DNA of 64,000 nucleotides. Source: Roseibium hamelinense. Its GTDB lineage: Bacteria; Pseudomonadota; Alphaproteobacteria; Rhizobiales; Stappiaceae. Each line of letters begins with the position of its first letter. Position 1 is the first letter of the stretch. This document shows, one piece after another, positions 44,222-53,787 of the stretch. The notes below the pieces were generated by a model. It had not been told where the DNA came from and did no database searches. It saw only the letters and a program-made list of their open reading frames with translations. The DNA lies in NCBI RefSeq assembly GCF_007830545.1, contig NZ_VLLF01000001.1, forward strand, positions 744,001-808,000. The letters run 5' to 3'. Made by a program: the position numbers and the translations under genes.

Positions 44222-45043
44222 ATGCCCCCCTCTACCTATTACGCTCCGACCGGCGGCCATCCGCCGCAAACACAGCTGCTCACTGACAGGGCGGTGTTTA
44301 CCGATGCCTATGCGGTCATTCCAAAGGGGACGATGCGCGATATCGTGACCAGTTTCTTGCCATTCTGGACCGGCACGCGGCTTTGGGTGCTCTCGCGGCC
44401 TCTGTCGGGCTTTGCGGAGACCTTTTCACAATACATCATGGAGGTTCAGCCGGGAGGTGGCAGTGACACACCGGAAACCGACCCGGATGCCGAAGCGGTT
44501 CTTTTCGTTGTGGAAGGCACCCTGACGCTCACCATCTCCGGCACTGTCCATGTCATGGCGCCCGGCGGATACGCATATCTTCCACCCATATGTGACTGGA
44601 CGGCCAGAAACGAAGGCGACACACCGGTGCGGTTTCATTGGGTGCGCAAGGCCTACGAGAAAGTCGCTGGTCTCGACACACCTGACGCCTTTGTCACCCG
44701 CGAACAGGATTTGCCGGCCAATGAGATGCCTGGGACGGACGGGAAATGGGCAACCACACGGTTTGTTGCTCCCGACGACTTGCGCCATGACATGCATGTC
44801 AACATTGTCACCTTCGAGCCCGGAGCTGTGATCCCGTTCGCCGAAACCCATGTGATGGAGCATGGTCTTTATGTGCTGGAGGGCAAAGCCGTCTACCGGC
44901 TCAATCAGGACTGGGTCGAGGTCGAGGCAGGAGACTACATGTGGCTTCGCGCCTTCTGCCCTCAGGCCTGCTACGCAGGCGGGCCCGGCCGGTTTCGCTA
45001 TTTGCTCTACAAAGACGTCAACCGGCATATGAAGCTGCGGTGA
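44222..45043 (+). CDS. allE: (S)-ureidoglycine aminohydrolase
   Basis: A bicupin Mn-dependent enzyme that releases ammonia from (S)-ureidoglycine to give ureidoglycolate in the allantoin (purine) degradation pathway; also known as ylbA or uglY. 273 residues with two cupin cores: the first around LFVVEGTLTLTISGTVHVMAPGGYAYLPP, the second, metal-binding one around ETHVMEHGLYVLEGKAVYRL. I chose ATG 44222 (MPPSTYYAP) since similarity starts there and the longer frame reads through the terminator upstream. The next gene, allA, uses its product. Confidence 0.92.
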   Translation: MPPSTYYAPTGGHPPQTQLLTDRAVFTDAYAVIPKGTMRDIVTSFLPFWTGTRLWVLSRPLSGFAETFSQYIMEVQPGGGSDTPETDPDAEAVLFVVEGTLTLTISGTVHVMAPGGYAYLPPICDWTARNEGDTPVRFHWVRKAYEKVAGLDTPDAFVTREQDLPANEMPGTDGKWATTRFVAPDDLRHDMHVNIVTFEPGAVIPFAETHVMEHGLYVLEGKAVYRLNQDWVEVEAGDYMWLRAFCPQACYAGGPGRFRYLLYKDVNRHMKLR

Positions 45044-45047
45044 GCCA

Positions 45048-45542
45048 ATGGCAGACACGATTGTTATTCAGCCTCTGACCGCGCCAGCCTTTGCGCCATT
45101 CGGGGATGTTCTGGACGCTTCGGGTGAACCATCCCAGGTGATCAATCAAGGCCTTTGCGGCCGTTACCACGACTTGGCCGACCTGGATTTCCAAGGCCCG
45201 GGTGCGAAGGCCGGCATCAGCCTCTTTAGATCGGAAAAGCGGTCCCTGCCCTACACACTTGAGATGGTTGAGCGGCATCCGCTTGGCAGCCAAGCCTTTT
45301 TGCCAATGACGCTGGAGCCGTTTCTGGTGATCGTCTGCCCGGACGAGGGTGGCCACCCTGGGGCGCCGAGAGCTTTCCGGACCAACCCTGGCCAAGGCAT
45401 CAATTTTCACCGCAATGTCTGGCACGGGGTTTTGACCCCGCTTTGCGACCCCGGTCTTTTTACGGTTGTCGACCGGATCGGCGAGGGAAACAATCTTGAG
45501 GAATTCTGGTTCGAAACGCCCTACCAAATTGTCGAAACCTAA
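45048..45542 (+). CDS. allA: Ureidoglycolate lyase
   Basis: Splits ureidoglycolate into glyoxylate and urea, the step after AllE in purine breakdown. 164 residues, the usual length. Family blocks: PLTAPAFAPFGDVLDASG near the N-terminus, the conserved LEMVERHPLGSQAFLPM, and FHRNVWHGVLTPL with catalytic-site residues, then FTVVDRIGEG. It starts four bases after allE, so the two are translated together. Other ureide genes (allantoinase, allantoate hydrolase) are not in the window. Confidence 0.93.
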   Translation: MADTIVIQPLTAPAFAPFGDVLDASGEPSQVINQGLCGRYHDLADLDFQGPGAKAGISLFRSEKRSLPYTLEMVERHPLGSQAFLPMTLEPFLVIVCPDEGGHPGAPRAFRTNPGQGINFHRNVWHGVLTPLCDPGLFTVVDRIGEGNNLEEFWFETPYQIVET

Positions 45543-45595
45543 AGTTCTGAATCAGAATCCGAAAAACACTTCAAGCATATGAATTTAAATATAAA

Positions 45596-45614
45596 AGGCG
45601 GCTTTTGGCCGCCT
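45596..45614. terminator. Bidirectional terminator between allA and the RND gene
   Basis: AGGCGGC (45596-45602) and GCCGCCT (45608-45614) lie between two convergent genes with an A-rich side for the minus strand and an AT-rich side for the plus strand. Confidence 0.62.
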
Positions 45615-45633
45615 ATTATTTGGTCAAAACCGG

Positions 45634-48600
45634 TCATTCTGCCGGTATGGCATCTGCGGGAGGCTGCCCGGTTTCGGCGGTGTTTCCTTTCTCCCGTTTG
45701 GGCGGGCGCACACGGAAAAACAGGGCATAAAGCACCGGCGCTGCAATCAGGGTGAGCACGGTTGCAAAGGCCAGTCCACCCATGATTGTCACCGCCATGC
45801 CGCGGAAAAACGCATCAGACAACAACGGCGCCATGCCGAGGATTGTGGTGATGGCCGCAAGCATCACCGGCCGCATACGCGACACGCTCGCTTGTACGAT
45901 CGCCTGATACTTCTCCATGCCTTCGCGGATCAAAAGGTCGATCTCCTCCAGAAGAACGATCGCGTTCTTGATCAACATGCCAGACAGCGACAAGAAGCCG
46001 AGCAGCGACATGAAACCAAACGGCGTATCGGTCGCAAGCAGGGCGATGGCGACACCATTGATCGACATGGGGACCATCAACCAGATGATCAGCGGTTGGC
46101 GCACTGATCCGAACAACAGGATCGAGATGATCAGCATTACCAGAAAGCCGAGCGGAAGCTGAGCGCCCAGAGAGGCCTGCGCATCATTTGTGCTTTCGTA
46201 CTCCCCGCCCCATTCCAAGCTGTAGCCCGGGGGCAAGGAGATTGACTCTATCTGAGGACGGACACGGGCCAAGGCCGCAGATGCAGTTTCACCGGCAGTG
46301 GTTTCGGCCTTCACGGTTAGCGTGCGCACGCGGTCGCGACGGTGAATGACCGTATCCTGCGGTTCCATAACGAACTCCGTGACCACCTGGTCAACCGGCA
46401 CGTAACGCCGTTGGCTTGCGGTCCAAATCAGGGTATCGGCAACGCTTTCGTTTACCGACATGCCATCCTGTTCGGCCTTGCGTGCCACAATCGGAAGGCT
46501 CTCATCATTGTCACGATAGGCCCCGACCCGCACCCCATCGGTGGCAAATTGCAAGGCCACCGACAATTCTTCACGGGTCACTCCGGAGATCCGGGCCCGG
46601 TCTTCATCGAAGATCGGGCGCACAACCAGCTCGCGCTGCCGCCAATCGGTGTTCACGTCGGCCAGCTTGTTGTCCGGCAGCGAAAAGATGGCTTGAGCCT
46701 CCCCGCCAAGGCGCTTGAGCACATTCGCATCCGGACCGGAGAACCGGGCCTCAATCTTGGCCCCGCCACCTGGTCCGAAGACCAGCCGTTTCGTAATGAT
46801 CTGCGCAGACGGGTATTCGGTCGCAAACTGTTCCCGCAGATCAAGCGCCAGCCGGTCGATCACTTCGCGGCTCGTGGTGCGAACAATCATATGCCCATAC
46901 GCCGGGTTTGCGTCTTCCGGTGCATAGGTCAGCATGAAGCGTGACGCGCCGCCGCCAGCGAAGCTGGTGACAGCCTCAACACGCTCATCATTCAGCACGG
47001 TCTCTTCCATGCCCCTGAGCGCCGTTTCGGTGGCGCGGATATCCGTTCCCTGGGGCGCCCAGTAATTGACATAAAACAGCGGTGTGTTGCTATCGGGGAA
47101 AAAGGCCTGTTTGACGTTTCCGAACGCCATGATGCAGGTGACCGTAATCCCGACAAGCACCGCCACTGTCAGCAACCGCGCATGCAACGTGCCGACCAGG
47201 AAAGCGCGATAGGTGGCGTAGATAATACCCTTGTAAGGATCGTGATCGTCAGAATTGCCTTCGGTTGTGCGGAAAAAATACTTTCCGAACAGCGGCGTCA
47301 CCGTGATCGCAAACACCCAGGACAAGATCAGCGAAATGCCGATCACCGCGAACAGCGAGAACAGGAATTCGCCGGTTGCATCCGGCGACAAGCCAATGCC
47401 GGAAAACGCCATGATGCCGATCACGGTCGCGCCGAGCAGTGGCCACATGGTTTGACGGACGATCTTGCTCGCAGCCTGGATGGCTTTCATGCCCCTCTGC
47501 ATGATGATCATCATGCCTTCGGCCACAACGATGGCGTTGTCCACCAGCATGCCCATGGCAATGATCAATGCGCCGAGCGAGATCCGCTCCATCTCGATGT
47601 TGAAGATGCGCATGAACAGGACGGTTGCCATCACGGTCAGCAGCAGCACCGTGCCGACCACAAGTGCCGCGCGCCACCCCATGAACAAAGCCAGGACTGC
47701 AATCACGATGACCACCGAGGCAGCCAGATTGGTGATGAAGCCGTTGACCGATTCATCGACCACGATGTTCTGTTCATAGATCGGATGGATCTGCATGCCG
47801 ACAGGCAGCCGGGCTTCCACCTCGGCCAGCTTGTCAATCACCCGCCCGCCAACTTCGACAATGTTGGTGCCGTCAACCTGGGACACGCCGATGGTTACCG
47901 CTTCGTGGCCATTGTGGCGGATCAAACGACTCGGGCGTTCAGGCTCGCCGAGCTCCAGCGTTGCGATATCGGAAAGCCTGATCATCGCGGTTGAACCGGG
48001 CCGCCCGATCACAAGGTCCTGAATGCCCCTGAAATCATCAAAGGCCGAAGCGGTCATCAACCGGATGCGTTTGTCTCCGGAGATGCCCGACCCGTTCGAC
48101 TGGATCCGGTTTTCCGCATCCAGCACCCCGGCAATGTCTGTCATCGAAATTCCGAGCCCGGCGATTTTATCCTGGTCGACATTGAGATAGATGACGTCCT
48201 CCGGCTCGCCCGCGACCTCGACCTTTCCGACCCCTTCAACCGTCAGCAGTTCGCGCCTGATCTGTTTCACGGTCTCACGGATGTCGCGGTTGGTGTAGCC
48301 ATCCGCCGTAAAGGCGTAGAACAGGCCATAGACATCACCGAATGCATCGTAAACCAGTGGCGTTCCGGCGCCGGCCGGAAGGTTGCGGACCTCGTCATTG
48401 ACCTTGCGGCGCAACTCGTCCCAGACCTGCGGCAACTCAGACCCATCATAGGTCGGCTTGATCTCAACGCTGATCCGCGACAGGCCCGGCTCCGACGCCG
48501 ATGTGATCAGGTCAAGCTGCGGCATTTGCTGGATGGCAGTTTCCAGACGCTCGGTGACTTCCGTTTCAACCTCCGCCGCGGTCGCCCCCGGATATTGGGT

Positions 48601-48744
48601 GATGACCTGAGCTTCTTTGATCGTGAAGGCAGGGTCTTCCAACCGGCCAACCGTGGTAAGACCCCACAGACCACCAAGCAGGGCCATCAGAACGATCATC
48701 CAGGTATTGACTGGTTTCTGGATTGAATAGGCAGCTATATCCAC
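45634..48744 (-). CDS. RND-family efflux transporter (inner-membrane pump)
   Basis: A proton-driven multidrug pump of 1,036 residues with the two-fold RND layout: TM1 near 12-32, a large periplasmic loop, TM2-6, TM7 around 525, a second loop, TM8-12. Proton relay positions in TM4 read GMLVDNAIVVAEG, i.e. D-N where AcrB has D-D, a form common in the non-AcrB subgroup of HAE-type pumps. Substrates cannot be predicted. Second structural gene after the adaptor (36-base gap); no TolC-type outer membrane gene is present, so it must share one. Confidence 0.93.
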   Translation of the reverse strand: MDIAAYSIQKPVNTWMIVLMALLGGLWGLTTVGRLEDPAFTIKEAQVITQYPGATAAEVETEVTERLETAIQQMPQLDLITSASEPGLSRISVEIKPTYDGSELPQVWDELRRKVNDEVRNLPAGAGTPLVYDAFGDVYGLFYAFTADGYTNRDIRETVKQIRRELLTVEGVGKVEVAGEPEDVIYLNVDQDKIAGLGISMTDIAGVLDAENRIQSNGSGISGDKRIRLMTASAFDDFRGIQDLVIGRPGSTAMIRLSDIATLELGEPERPSRLIRHNGHEAVTIGVSQVDGTNIVEVGGRVIDKLAEVEARLPVGMQIHPIYEQNIVVDESVNGFITNLAASVVIVIAVLALFMGWRAALVVGTVLLLTVMATVLFMRIFNIEMERISLGALIIAMGMLVDNAIVVAEGMMIIMQRGMKAIQAASKIVRQTMWPLLGATVIGIMAFSGIGLSPDATGEFLFSLFAVIGISLILSWVFAITVTPLFGKYFFRTTEGNSDDHDPYKGIIYATYRAFLVGTLHARLLTVAVLVGITVTCIMAFGNVKQAFFPDSNTPLFYVNYWAPQGTDIRATETALRGMEETVLNDERVEAVTSFAGGGASRFMLTYAPEDANPAYGHMIVRTTSREVIDRLALDLREQFATEYPSAQIITKRLVFGPGGGAKIEARFSGPDANVLKRLGGEAQAIFSLPDNKLADVNTDWRQRELVVRPIFDEDRARISGVTREELSVALQFATDGVRVGAYRDNDESLPIVARKAEQDGMSVNESVADTLIWTASQRRYVPVDQVVTEFVMEPQDTVIHRRDRVRTLTVKAETTAGETASAALARVRPQIESISLPPGYSLEWGGEYESTNDAQASLGAQLPLGFLVMLIISILLFGSVRQPLIIWLMVPMSINGVAIALLATDTPFGFMSLLGFLSLSGMLIKNAIVLLEEIDLLIREGMEKYQAIVQASVSRMRPVMLAAITTILGMAPLLSDAFFRGMAVTIMGGLAFATVLTLIAAPVLYALFFRVRPPKREKGNTAETGQPPADAIPAE

Positions 48745-48780
48745 AGGTGCTGATCCTTGGAGAGTGTTGTGTGTGCGGGA

Positions 48781-49881
48781 TCAGTTCAATCGCCGTACCG
48801 ATTGACCATCGCTCAGGTAAGCAACGCCGGCAGAGACGATCTCATCACCGACGTCCAGTCCCGCGCTCACCGGCATGAAATCACCCATGACTGTTCCGAC
48901 TTCGACCGGCTGCTTTGACACCTGACCGTTGTCCTCGGAGTACTTCCAGACAAACGGCTGGCCGTCCCCATCGACCGCGATCGCGCTGGATGGCACCAGC
49001 AACTGTTCGCCAAGCTCCAGCCCCTCCGGCAAGAACTTCACCGAAACCGACGCTGTCATGCCCGGAAACAATTCCTCCGCATCGTTGCGCGGCATCGCGA
49101 GAGTGATGCGATAGGTTTGTGTGACTTCATCGACCTGCGAGGAATGCTCGCGATACTCCAGGGGGAACGTCTTTGCGCCATAGGCCGGGTATTTTGCCTC
49201 GATAGAGGCCACTTCCGACTCCGTCACCCTTCCAAACAGGGCCTCGGCAACGTTGATGTCCACCTGAACTTCCGACACATCGTGCAGCTGGACGATTGGC
49301 GTTCCAACAGCAACATTCGTGAAATTCTCCGCAAGCCGCGTCGAAACGATCCCATCAAACGGCGCGCGCAATTCGGTGTATTCCAAATCCTGCTTCGCCC
49401 GTTTCAAGGCTTCAACAGCAAGATCATACTCATTTTTCTGTTCATCATATGAGGACTGCGAGATAACCGAACGGTCCCGGAGCGTTTCGAGGCGGTCCAG
49501 ATCACGCTTGGCCTGGTCCGCATTGATGGTCGCCTCGCGCAGGGCACGGTCGTAGTCCGTCGTGTCAAGCTTGGCGATGAGATCGCCCTCGTTCACCTGC
49601 TGGCTTTCGCGCACGGGCAATTGGACCAGACGGCCGGGAACCTGAAACGACAGGTCCACTGTCTGAACCGCGGCAACCCGGCCAGCAAAACGGCGCTCCA
49701 GCAAACCTATCTGGTCGGTTACTTGAAAGACTTTGGCAGGCCGAGGCGCAGAATGCAGGTCGGCCTCTGCTTCAGCGATCGGATTTTCTGTGTTTTCCTG
49801 ACAGGCAGCCAGAACGCCGAATGCTGCCATAACAAAACCTACACGCCGAAGCGTACGACCGAAATGCGTTTCCAAGGGCAT
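48781..49881 (-). CDS. RND periplasmic adaptor (membrane fusion) lipoprotein
   Basis: Links the RND pump to an outer-membrane channel. 366 residues: signal peptide with lipobox LAAC (cysteine at about residue 27, so lipid-anchored to the inner membrane), a first beta/lipoyl half (FAGRVAAVQTVDLSFQVPGRLVQLPV), a coiled-coil hairpin (DYDRALREATINADQAKRDLDRLETLRDR ... LAVEALKRAKQDLEYTEL), the second lipoyl half (RAPFDGIVSTRLAEN) and beta-barrel domains. Ends 36 bases before the pump gene and begins 19 bases after the TetR gene. Confidence 0.93.
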   Translation of the reverse strand: MPLETHFGRTLRRVGFVMAAFGVLAACQENTENPIAEAEADLHSAPRPAKVFQVTDQIGLLERRFAGRVAAVQTVDLSFQVPGRLVQLPVRESQQVNEGDLIAKLDTTDYDRALREATINADQAKRDLDRLETLRDRSVISQSSYDEQKNEYDLAVEALKRAKQDLEYTELRAPFDGIVSTRLAENFTNVAVGTPIVQLHDVSEVQVDINVAEALFGRVTESEVASIEAKYPAYGAKTFPLEYREHSSQVDEVTQTYRITLAMPRNDAEELFPGMTASVSVKFLPEGLELGEQLLVPSSAIAVDGDGQPFVWKYSEDNGQVSKQPVEVGTVMGDFMPVSAGLDVGDEIVSAGVAYLSDGQSVRRLN

Positions 49882-49900
49882 GTCTTTATTTCAACACTCT

Positions 49901-50452
49901 TCAGGTTAGAGAGAGCCGGCGGCGTAGGTTCGCAAAAATGCCGGTGCGTTCGTCATCCGTATGAAGCATCACGCCATGTGCGTCGGCGAAATGAAGACCT
50001 TCCAGAGAGCACCAGATGGCGAGTGCCTCGGAAAAATCCGGGTGTTCTGCACGGATGGCATCCTTCAGCCGCTTTTTCAGCGCCATGAAGGAATCGATAA
50101 GGTTTGGCGATTTCATGTGTGTGACAAGAATGGCGCGGGCGATGCTCTTGTTTTCCCGAAGCCAGATTTCTGTCACATCGACCATTGCCGCCAATGTCGG
50201 ACTTTTGCTGCGCATGTGGCTTGCGCGTGCCGTTTCTATTTCCTCCGCGAAGCGGTCTGCAAGACGTTGCACCATGGCGGCAATCAGCGCGTCCTTGGTC
50301 GGGAAATTGTAGAGAACCCCGCCCTTTGAAAAACCACTGCGTTCGGCAACCGCATCAATGGTCAGGCTCAACGCCCCTGCTTCACGCACGATATCGAGCG
50401 CGGAATCCAGGATGTCTGCTTTTGTGCTTTTTGAATGTTTCGCGGTTTGCAT
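49901..50452 (-). CDS. TetR-family regulator of the RND operon
   Basis: A repressor of 183 residues, first gene of the efflux operon. N-terminal helix-turn-helix (about 10-56): ADILDSALDIVREAGALSLTIDAVAERSGFSKGGVLYNFPTKDALI, the standard TetR form. The C-terminal domain is helical and resembles the TetR_C group with a DUF-like (TetR C33-type) ending. Its promoter region carries two tandem near-identical palindromes, so autoregulation together with mfp-rnd is likely. The inducer is unknown, probably a pump substrate. Confidence 0.9.
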   Translation of the reverse strand: MQTAKHSKSTKADILDSALDIVREAGALSLTIDAVAERSGFSKGGVLYNFPTKDALIAAMVQRLADRFAEEIETARASHMRSKSPTLAAMVDVTEIWLRENKSIARAILVTHMKSPNLIDSFMALKKRLKDAIRAEHPDFSEALAIWCSLEGLHFADAHGVMLHTDDERTGIFANLRRRLSLT

Positions 50453-50453
50453 G

Positions 50454-50509
50454 AATATACCGTCTGGTCAGTACAGTATGGGCACAAATATACCGTCCAG
50501 CTGGTACAG
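50454..50509. promoter_or_regulatory. Two tandem TetR-type operators, 33 bases apart
   Basis: Two 23-base copies (50454-50476 and 50487-50509) share AATATACCGTC and TACAG and differ only in their centres (TGGTCAG versus CAGCTGG). Each core, TACCGTC...GTA, is palindromic. The 33-base repeat distance equals about three helical turns, placing two dimers on the same DNA face just upstream of the TetR start. Confidence 0.78.
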
Positions 50510-50614
50510 ACAAGAGGCGAAGCGTTCACCCTGCCGCGATAACGGACGGAGCTGGGTGTTTCGGCTCAGATATTGTCGGCAAAACACACTGGAGGGACTG
50601 TCAAAAAACCGCAA

Positions 50615-52240
50615 TCAAGCGGCGTTTGCCGCCGCGCGCTCTGCAGCGGCCGCCTCAGCGGCCAACCGTTCGCGCTCGTCCGCTTCCGCTTCTGTTTTCT
50701 CAGCAAACTCGAGGAACTCGCCACAGGGCATTGGTGGTGCAAAATGATATCCTTGCGCCGCCGTGACACCAAGGTCCAAAAGGCGGTCAATCTGTTCTTG
50801 TTGCTCAACGCCCTCGGCGATGATGCCCATTCCTAGATTGTCGGCAAGCTCGACCATGGAGTCCACAATCGTGGTCGAACTGTCGTCCATGCCAATCGTA
50901 TCGATGAACATCTTGTCGATCTTAATGATATCGATTCCAAGCTTTTGAAGGTATGCCATCCCGCCGTGGCCGGTCCCAACGTCATCCAACGCAACCCTGA
51001 CGCCGAGAGACTGGAGTTCGGCGATGATCTTGCGGGCCAGCTCCAGATCGGCGAGCGGATGGCGTTCGGTCACCTCAACAACAATTTGCTGATAGGAAAT
51101 ATCGGTTTCACCAAAGATAACTTTGATGTCATTCACGATTTCGCGGTCAAGAAAGTGTCCGGCGAACAGGTTGATTGACAATTTGAGATCCGGATTGTCT
51201 CCGTAGTACCCGGACATTTCGCGGGCAGTCTGCATCATGAGCGACCGGGTCATATCAAAGATATGGCCATAGGTTTCGGCATAGGCCATGAATTGCCCCG
51301 GAGACACCAGAACCCCATTTGGCCGCCGCCAACGCATCAGCACTTCGCAGCCACGCATCCGGCCCGTTTCGATGTCAATAACCGGCTGATAAAACGGTAT
51401 GAACTCGCCATTCTTGATCGCCGCAACGAATTCGTCATTGGCTTCGCTTTCCGGACGCCAGGAGAACCAAACGCCGACGGCAACCAGAATGATCGCCAAC
51501 GCAACGCAAGCTGTCGCGGCAATGACCTTCAATGCCTGAACAGCTTGGATCGCCGCGGATTCGGGTGCAACGATTGTGGCACGCAACGGGTAATTCGGCG
51601 ATGATACTGCCGCGACCAGAGTATCTGATGAATCGGTTGCCTCCGAAGAGTAGCCGCCCGTTGCAAACCAGAGCAGGTCGTTGCCCAAACGCAATTCGGC
51701 CCGCCGGTAGGCCCGCAGGTATTCAGGCCCCGGATCCGACGCGATCACAGCCGGTGTGACCTCGGCGAAGAGCCGGTTGCCGTTGCGCAGATCCCAACTG
51801 ATGACGGCAGAGCGTGCGCCCAGATATTCGCGGTCCAGCATGCCGATACCAACGAGCGGCCCGTCCTCCCGAAGAACCGGAAGCACGGCCTCCCCCGTCA
51901 ATTCCATGTCAGGGGTGATGCACATCCGCTTGCCCTGTGAATCCACGAGGCCAACGGCATCGATCATGCCTTCGCTGGTCACAAGGGTTTGAAAAAGAAC
52001 CCGGTCCTCCGCGTTGCAGGTCTGAATGTCATCACGGGCGAGACGCTGCAAAGCTGTGACGGTCTGGCTGATGGCATCTTCCGCACGCTGGATATAGCGC
52101 ATGCCCATAGCGTCCATTTCTTTGAGGGCTTGGCTGCGCGCGTACTGGTTCAATATTATGTTGGCCACAAACAACGGCGCAGTCGCCAGAAAAATGGCGA
52201 TCAAGACAGCGCGCAAGAAGACTATGTACCGGCCAGACAC
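50615..52240 (-). CDS. CSS-motif EAL-domain c-di-GMP phosphodiesterase
   Basis: An inner-membrane enzyme of 541 residues that should degrade c-di-GMP to pGpG. TM1 (about 8-30), a periplasmic CSS-like domain (about 31-235) with two cysteines (C75 in QTCNAED and C107 in RMCITPD) that may form a redox-sensitive disulfide as in E. coli PdeC-type proteins, TM2 (about 240-262), then EAL (about 270-520). Catalytic residues are present: E in CEVLMRW, N in LSINLFAGHF, E in EVTERHPL, D-D in ALDDVGTG, K in IKIDK and E in AEGVEQQ, with D-D-V replacing D-D-F. The C-terminus ends in an unusual Ala/Glu-rich helix. Likely active; the CSS call is by layout. Confidence 0.88.
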   Translation of the reverse strand: MSGRYIVFLRAVLIAIFLATAPLFVANIILNQYARSQALKEMDAMGMRYIQRAEDAISQTVTALQRLARDDIQTCNAEDRVLFQTLVTSEGMIDAVGLVDSQGKRMCITPDMELTGEAVLPVLREDGPLVGIGMLDREYLGARSAVISWDLRNGNRLFAEVTPAVIASDPGPEYLRAYRRAELRLGNDLLWFATGGYSSEATDSSDTLVAAVSSPNYPLRATIVAPESAAIQAVQALKVIAATACVALAIILVAVGVWFSWRPESEANDEFVAAIKNGEFIPFYQPVIDIETGRMRGCEVLMRWRRPNGVLVSPGQFMAYAETYGHIFDMTRSLMMQTAREMSGYYGDNPDLKLSINLFAGHFLDREIVNDIKVIFGETDISYQQIVVEVTERHPLADLELARKIIAELQSLGVRVALDDVGTGHGGMAYLQKLGIDIIKIDKMFIDTIGMDDSSTTIVDSMVELADNLGMGIIAEGVEQQEQIDRLLDLGVTAAQGYHFAPPMPCGEFLEFAEKTEAEADERERLAAEAAAAERAAANAA

Positions 52241-52552
52241 CCGTTATCCCGAGTTTGAGATGCGACCCTGAGACTGTGCAGGGTCTTGGTAAACAAGCTC
52301 TGAAGGCTTGTCATTTTGCAGCAAGATATCGGGATTCTCACCAAGGATCGCCTTGCGAATACGTGATCCACAGGTGGTTAAGCGAAGGTTCGCAGGCACG
52401 GACACCGATACGCCGGGCCCTGCGTCACGCAATCGACGTAAATGACCTGCCAAATCCCGTTGAGGGCAATTCTGCCTTGCGTCCTTCATGTGCTTGCACC
52501 ATCGTGCAGCTGACTTGGCGTTTCGCGCCCCAGTTTTTGGAGATTTATTGTA
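52241..52552. other. Intergenic region with two hairpins upstream of the exported protein gene
   Basis: A 312-base gap. Two stems stand near its left side: GACCCTG/CAGGGTC (52264-52285) and ACAAGC/GCTTGT (52293-52311). No promoter core was convincing; GGAG precedes the ATG at 52553. Confidence 0.45.
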
Positions 52553-53728
52553 ATGACTGCCCGTTCCGCATTCCGCTCCCGCCGCCTTGCGCTCCTGCTC
52601 GGTGTTTCCTTACTGGCAACGCCTGCTGCCGCTTTCGAGCCGTCAGGAAACGCCGTTGCCGACGGTTTCATGACGATCTTCGAAACAGATAACGGCAAAG
52701 TCGAAAGCTACGGAACGGTCACCGACAATGGCGGTTCGGTGACGATCACCGACCTGCGCCTGACCAACGAATCCGATGACAACACCTCCGTCTACATTGC
52801 CAGCACAACGCTGGAAGGCGGGTCCGTGCTCGACAATGGCCGCATGGAAATCGGCCAGCTTGACATGGGCGGTTTTGAACTGACTTCTGATGAGGTCAAA
52901 ATGGCGGTCTCAAAGCTGAGCGCCACCGATCTCAAGCTGCCCTCACCGGAGGAGGTGAAGGCCGGTGCCGAAAACGCGACTATGGGCCCGGTTTATTCGT
53001 CCGCAGACATTCAAACGCTGATCTTTGAGGACGAGGACGGCAACAAGTTCGATATCGGCAGCATAACGTCGTCCATTGACGAAATGTCTGGCGATCTGCC
53101 GACAGCCGGTAAGTTCGCGATCAACGATATTACGGTCACTGCAGAAAACCTCGATGACGAAGGCAAAAAGGCGCTTGGCGACCTCGGGTATGACAGCATG
53201 GTTGTCAGTGTATCGGGCGCAGGAAAATGGGATCCGGACGCTGCGACTATGCAGATCAACGACCTTCAGGTCTCCGGCTCGGAAGCTGGTGTCGTCACGC
53301 TCAATCTCGGCCTCGGCGGTGTCACTCGGGAAGTTGTCTCACAGCTGAACGAAACACAGGATGATCCCAGCAAGGCGATGGGTATCGTTCAAGGCGTGAC
53401 CGTGGAGAACATCTCGATCAAGGTCGATAATGAATCGCTCGTGGAGCGTGTTCTTGACAAACAAGCCAAGGAAGCGGGTGAAGATCGCGAGGCCTATGTC
53501 GCCCAATTGACCGGCGCGCTGCCCCTGATGCTGGCTGTTCTTCAAAACCAGGAATTTCAGGACAAGGTTTCCGGAGCGGTGACCAGCTTCTTGGAAAACC
53601 CGATCAATCTGACCGTGACAGCAGCGCCTGCAGCACCGGTTCCCTTCCCGCAGATTATGGGCGCCGCCATGATGGCACCGCAAACTCTGCCGCAGGTTTT
53701 GGGCGTCGATATTTCTGCCAATCAGTAA
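52553..53728 (+). CDS. Exported protein of unknown function
   Basis: A 391-residue protein I do not recognise. It has a clear signal peptide (RRLALLLGVSLLATPAAAF, cut after AAA near residue 27) and no further membrane segment. The mature part is acidic and rich in Asp, Gly, Val and Thr with repeated strand-like runs (TVTDNGGSVTITDLRL, FAINDITVTAENLDDEG, MQINDLQVSGSEAGVVTLNLGLG), suggesting a beta-rich periplasmic fold. A more helical region follows (residues ~270-345). It converges on an ABC exporter gene with a shared terminator. Probably periplasmic; no function is assigned. Confidence 0.7.
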   Translation: MTARSAFRSRRLALLLGVSLLATPAAAFEPSGNAVADGFMTIFETDNGKVESYGTVTDNGGSVTITDLRLTNESDDNTSVYIASTTLEGGSVLDNGRMEIGQLDMGGFELTSDEVKMAVSKLSATDLKLPSPEEVKAGAENATMGPVYSSADIQTLIFEDEDGNKFDIGSITSSIDEMSGDLPTAGKFAINDITVTAENLDDEGKKALGDLGYDSMVVSVSGAGKWDPDAATMQINDLQVSGSEAGVVTLNLGLGGVTREVVSQLNETQDDPSKAMGIVQGVTVENISIKVDNESLVERVLDKQAKEAGEDREAYVAQLTGALPLMLAVLQNQEFQDKVSGAVTSFLENPINLTVTAAPAAPVPFPQIMGAAMMAPQTLPQVLGVDISANQ

Positions 53729-53759
53729 AGCAGCAGCGCCACAAAATTTGTGAAAAATG

Positions 53760-53787
53760 CGCGCGGCCCGACAGCCGCGCGTTTTTT
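53760..53787 (+). terminator. Intrinsic terminator after the exported protein gene
   Basis: CGCGCGGC (53760-53767) and GCCGCGCG (53774-53781) are followed by six T residues. It overlaps the stop codon of the convergent ABC exporter gene. Confidence 0.88.
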
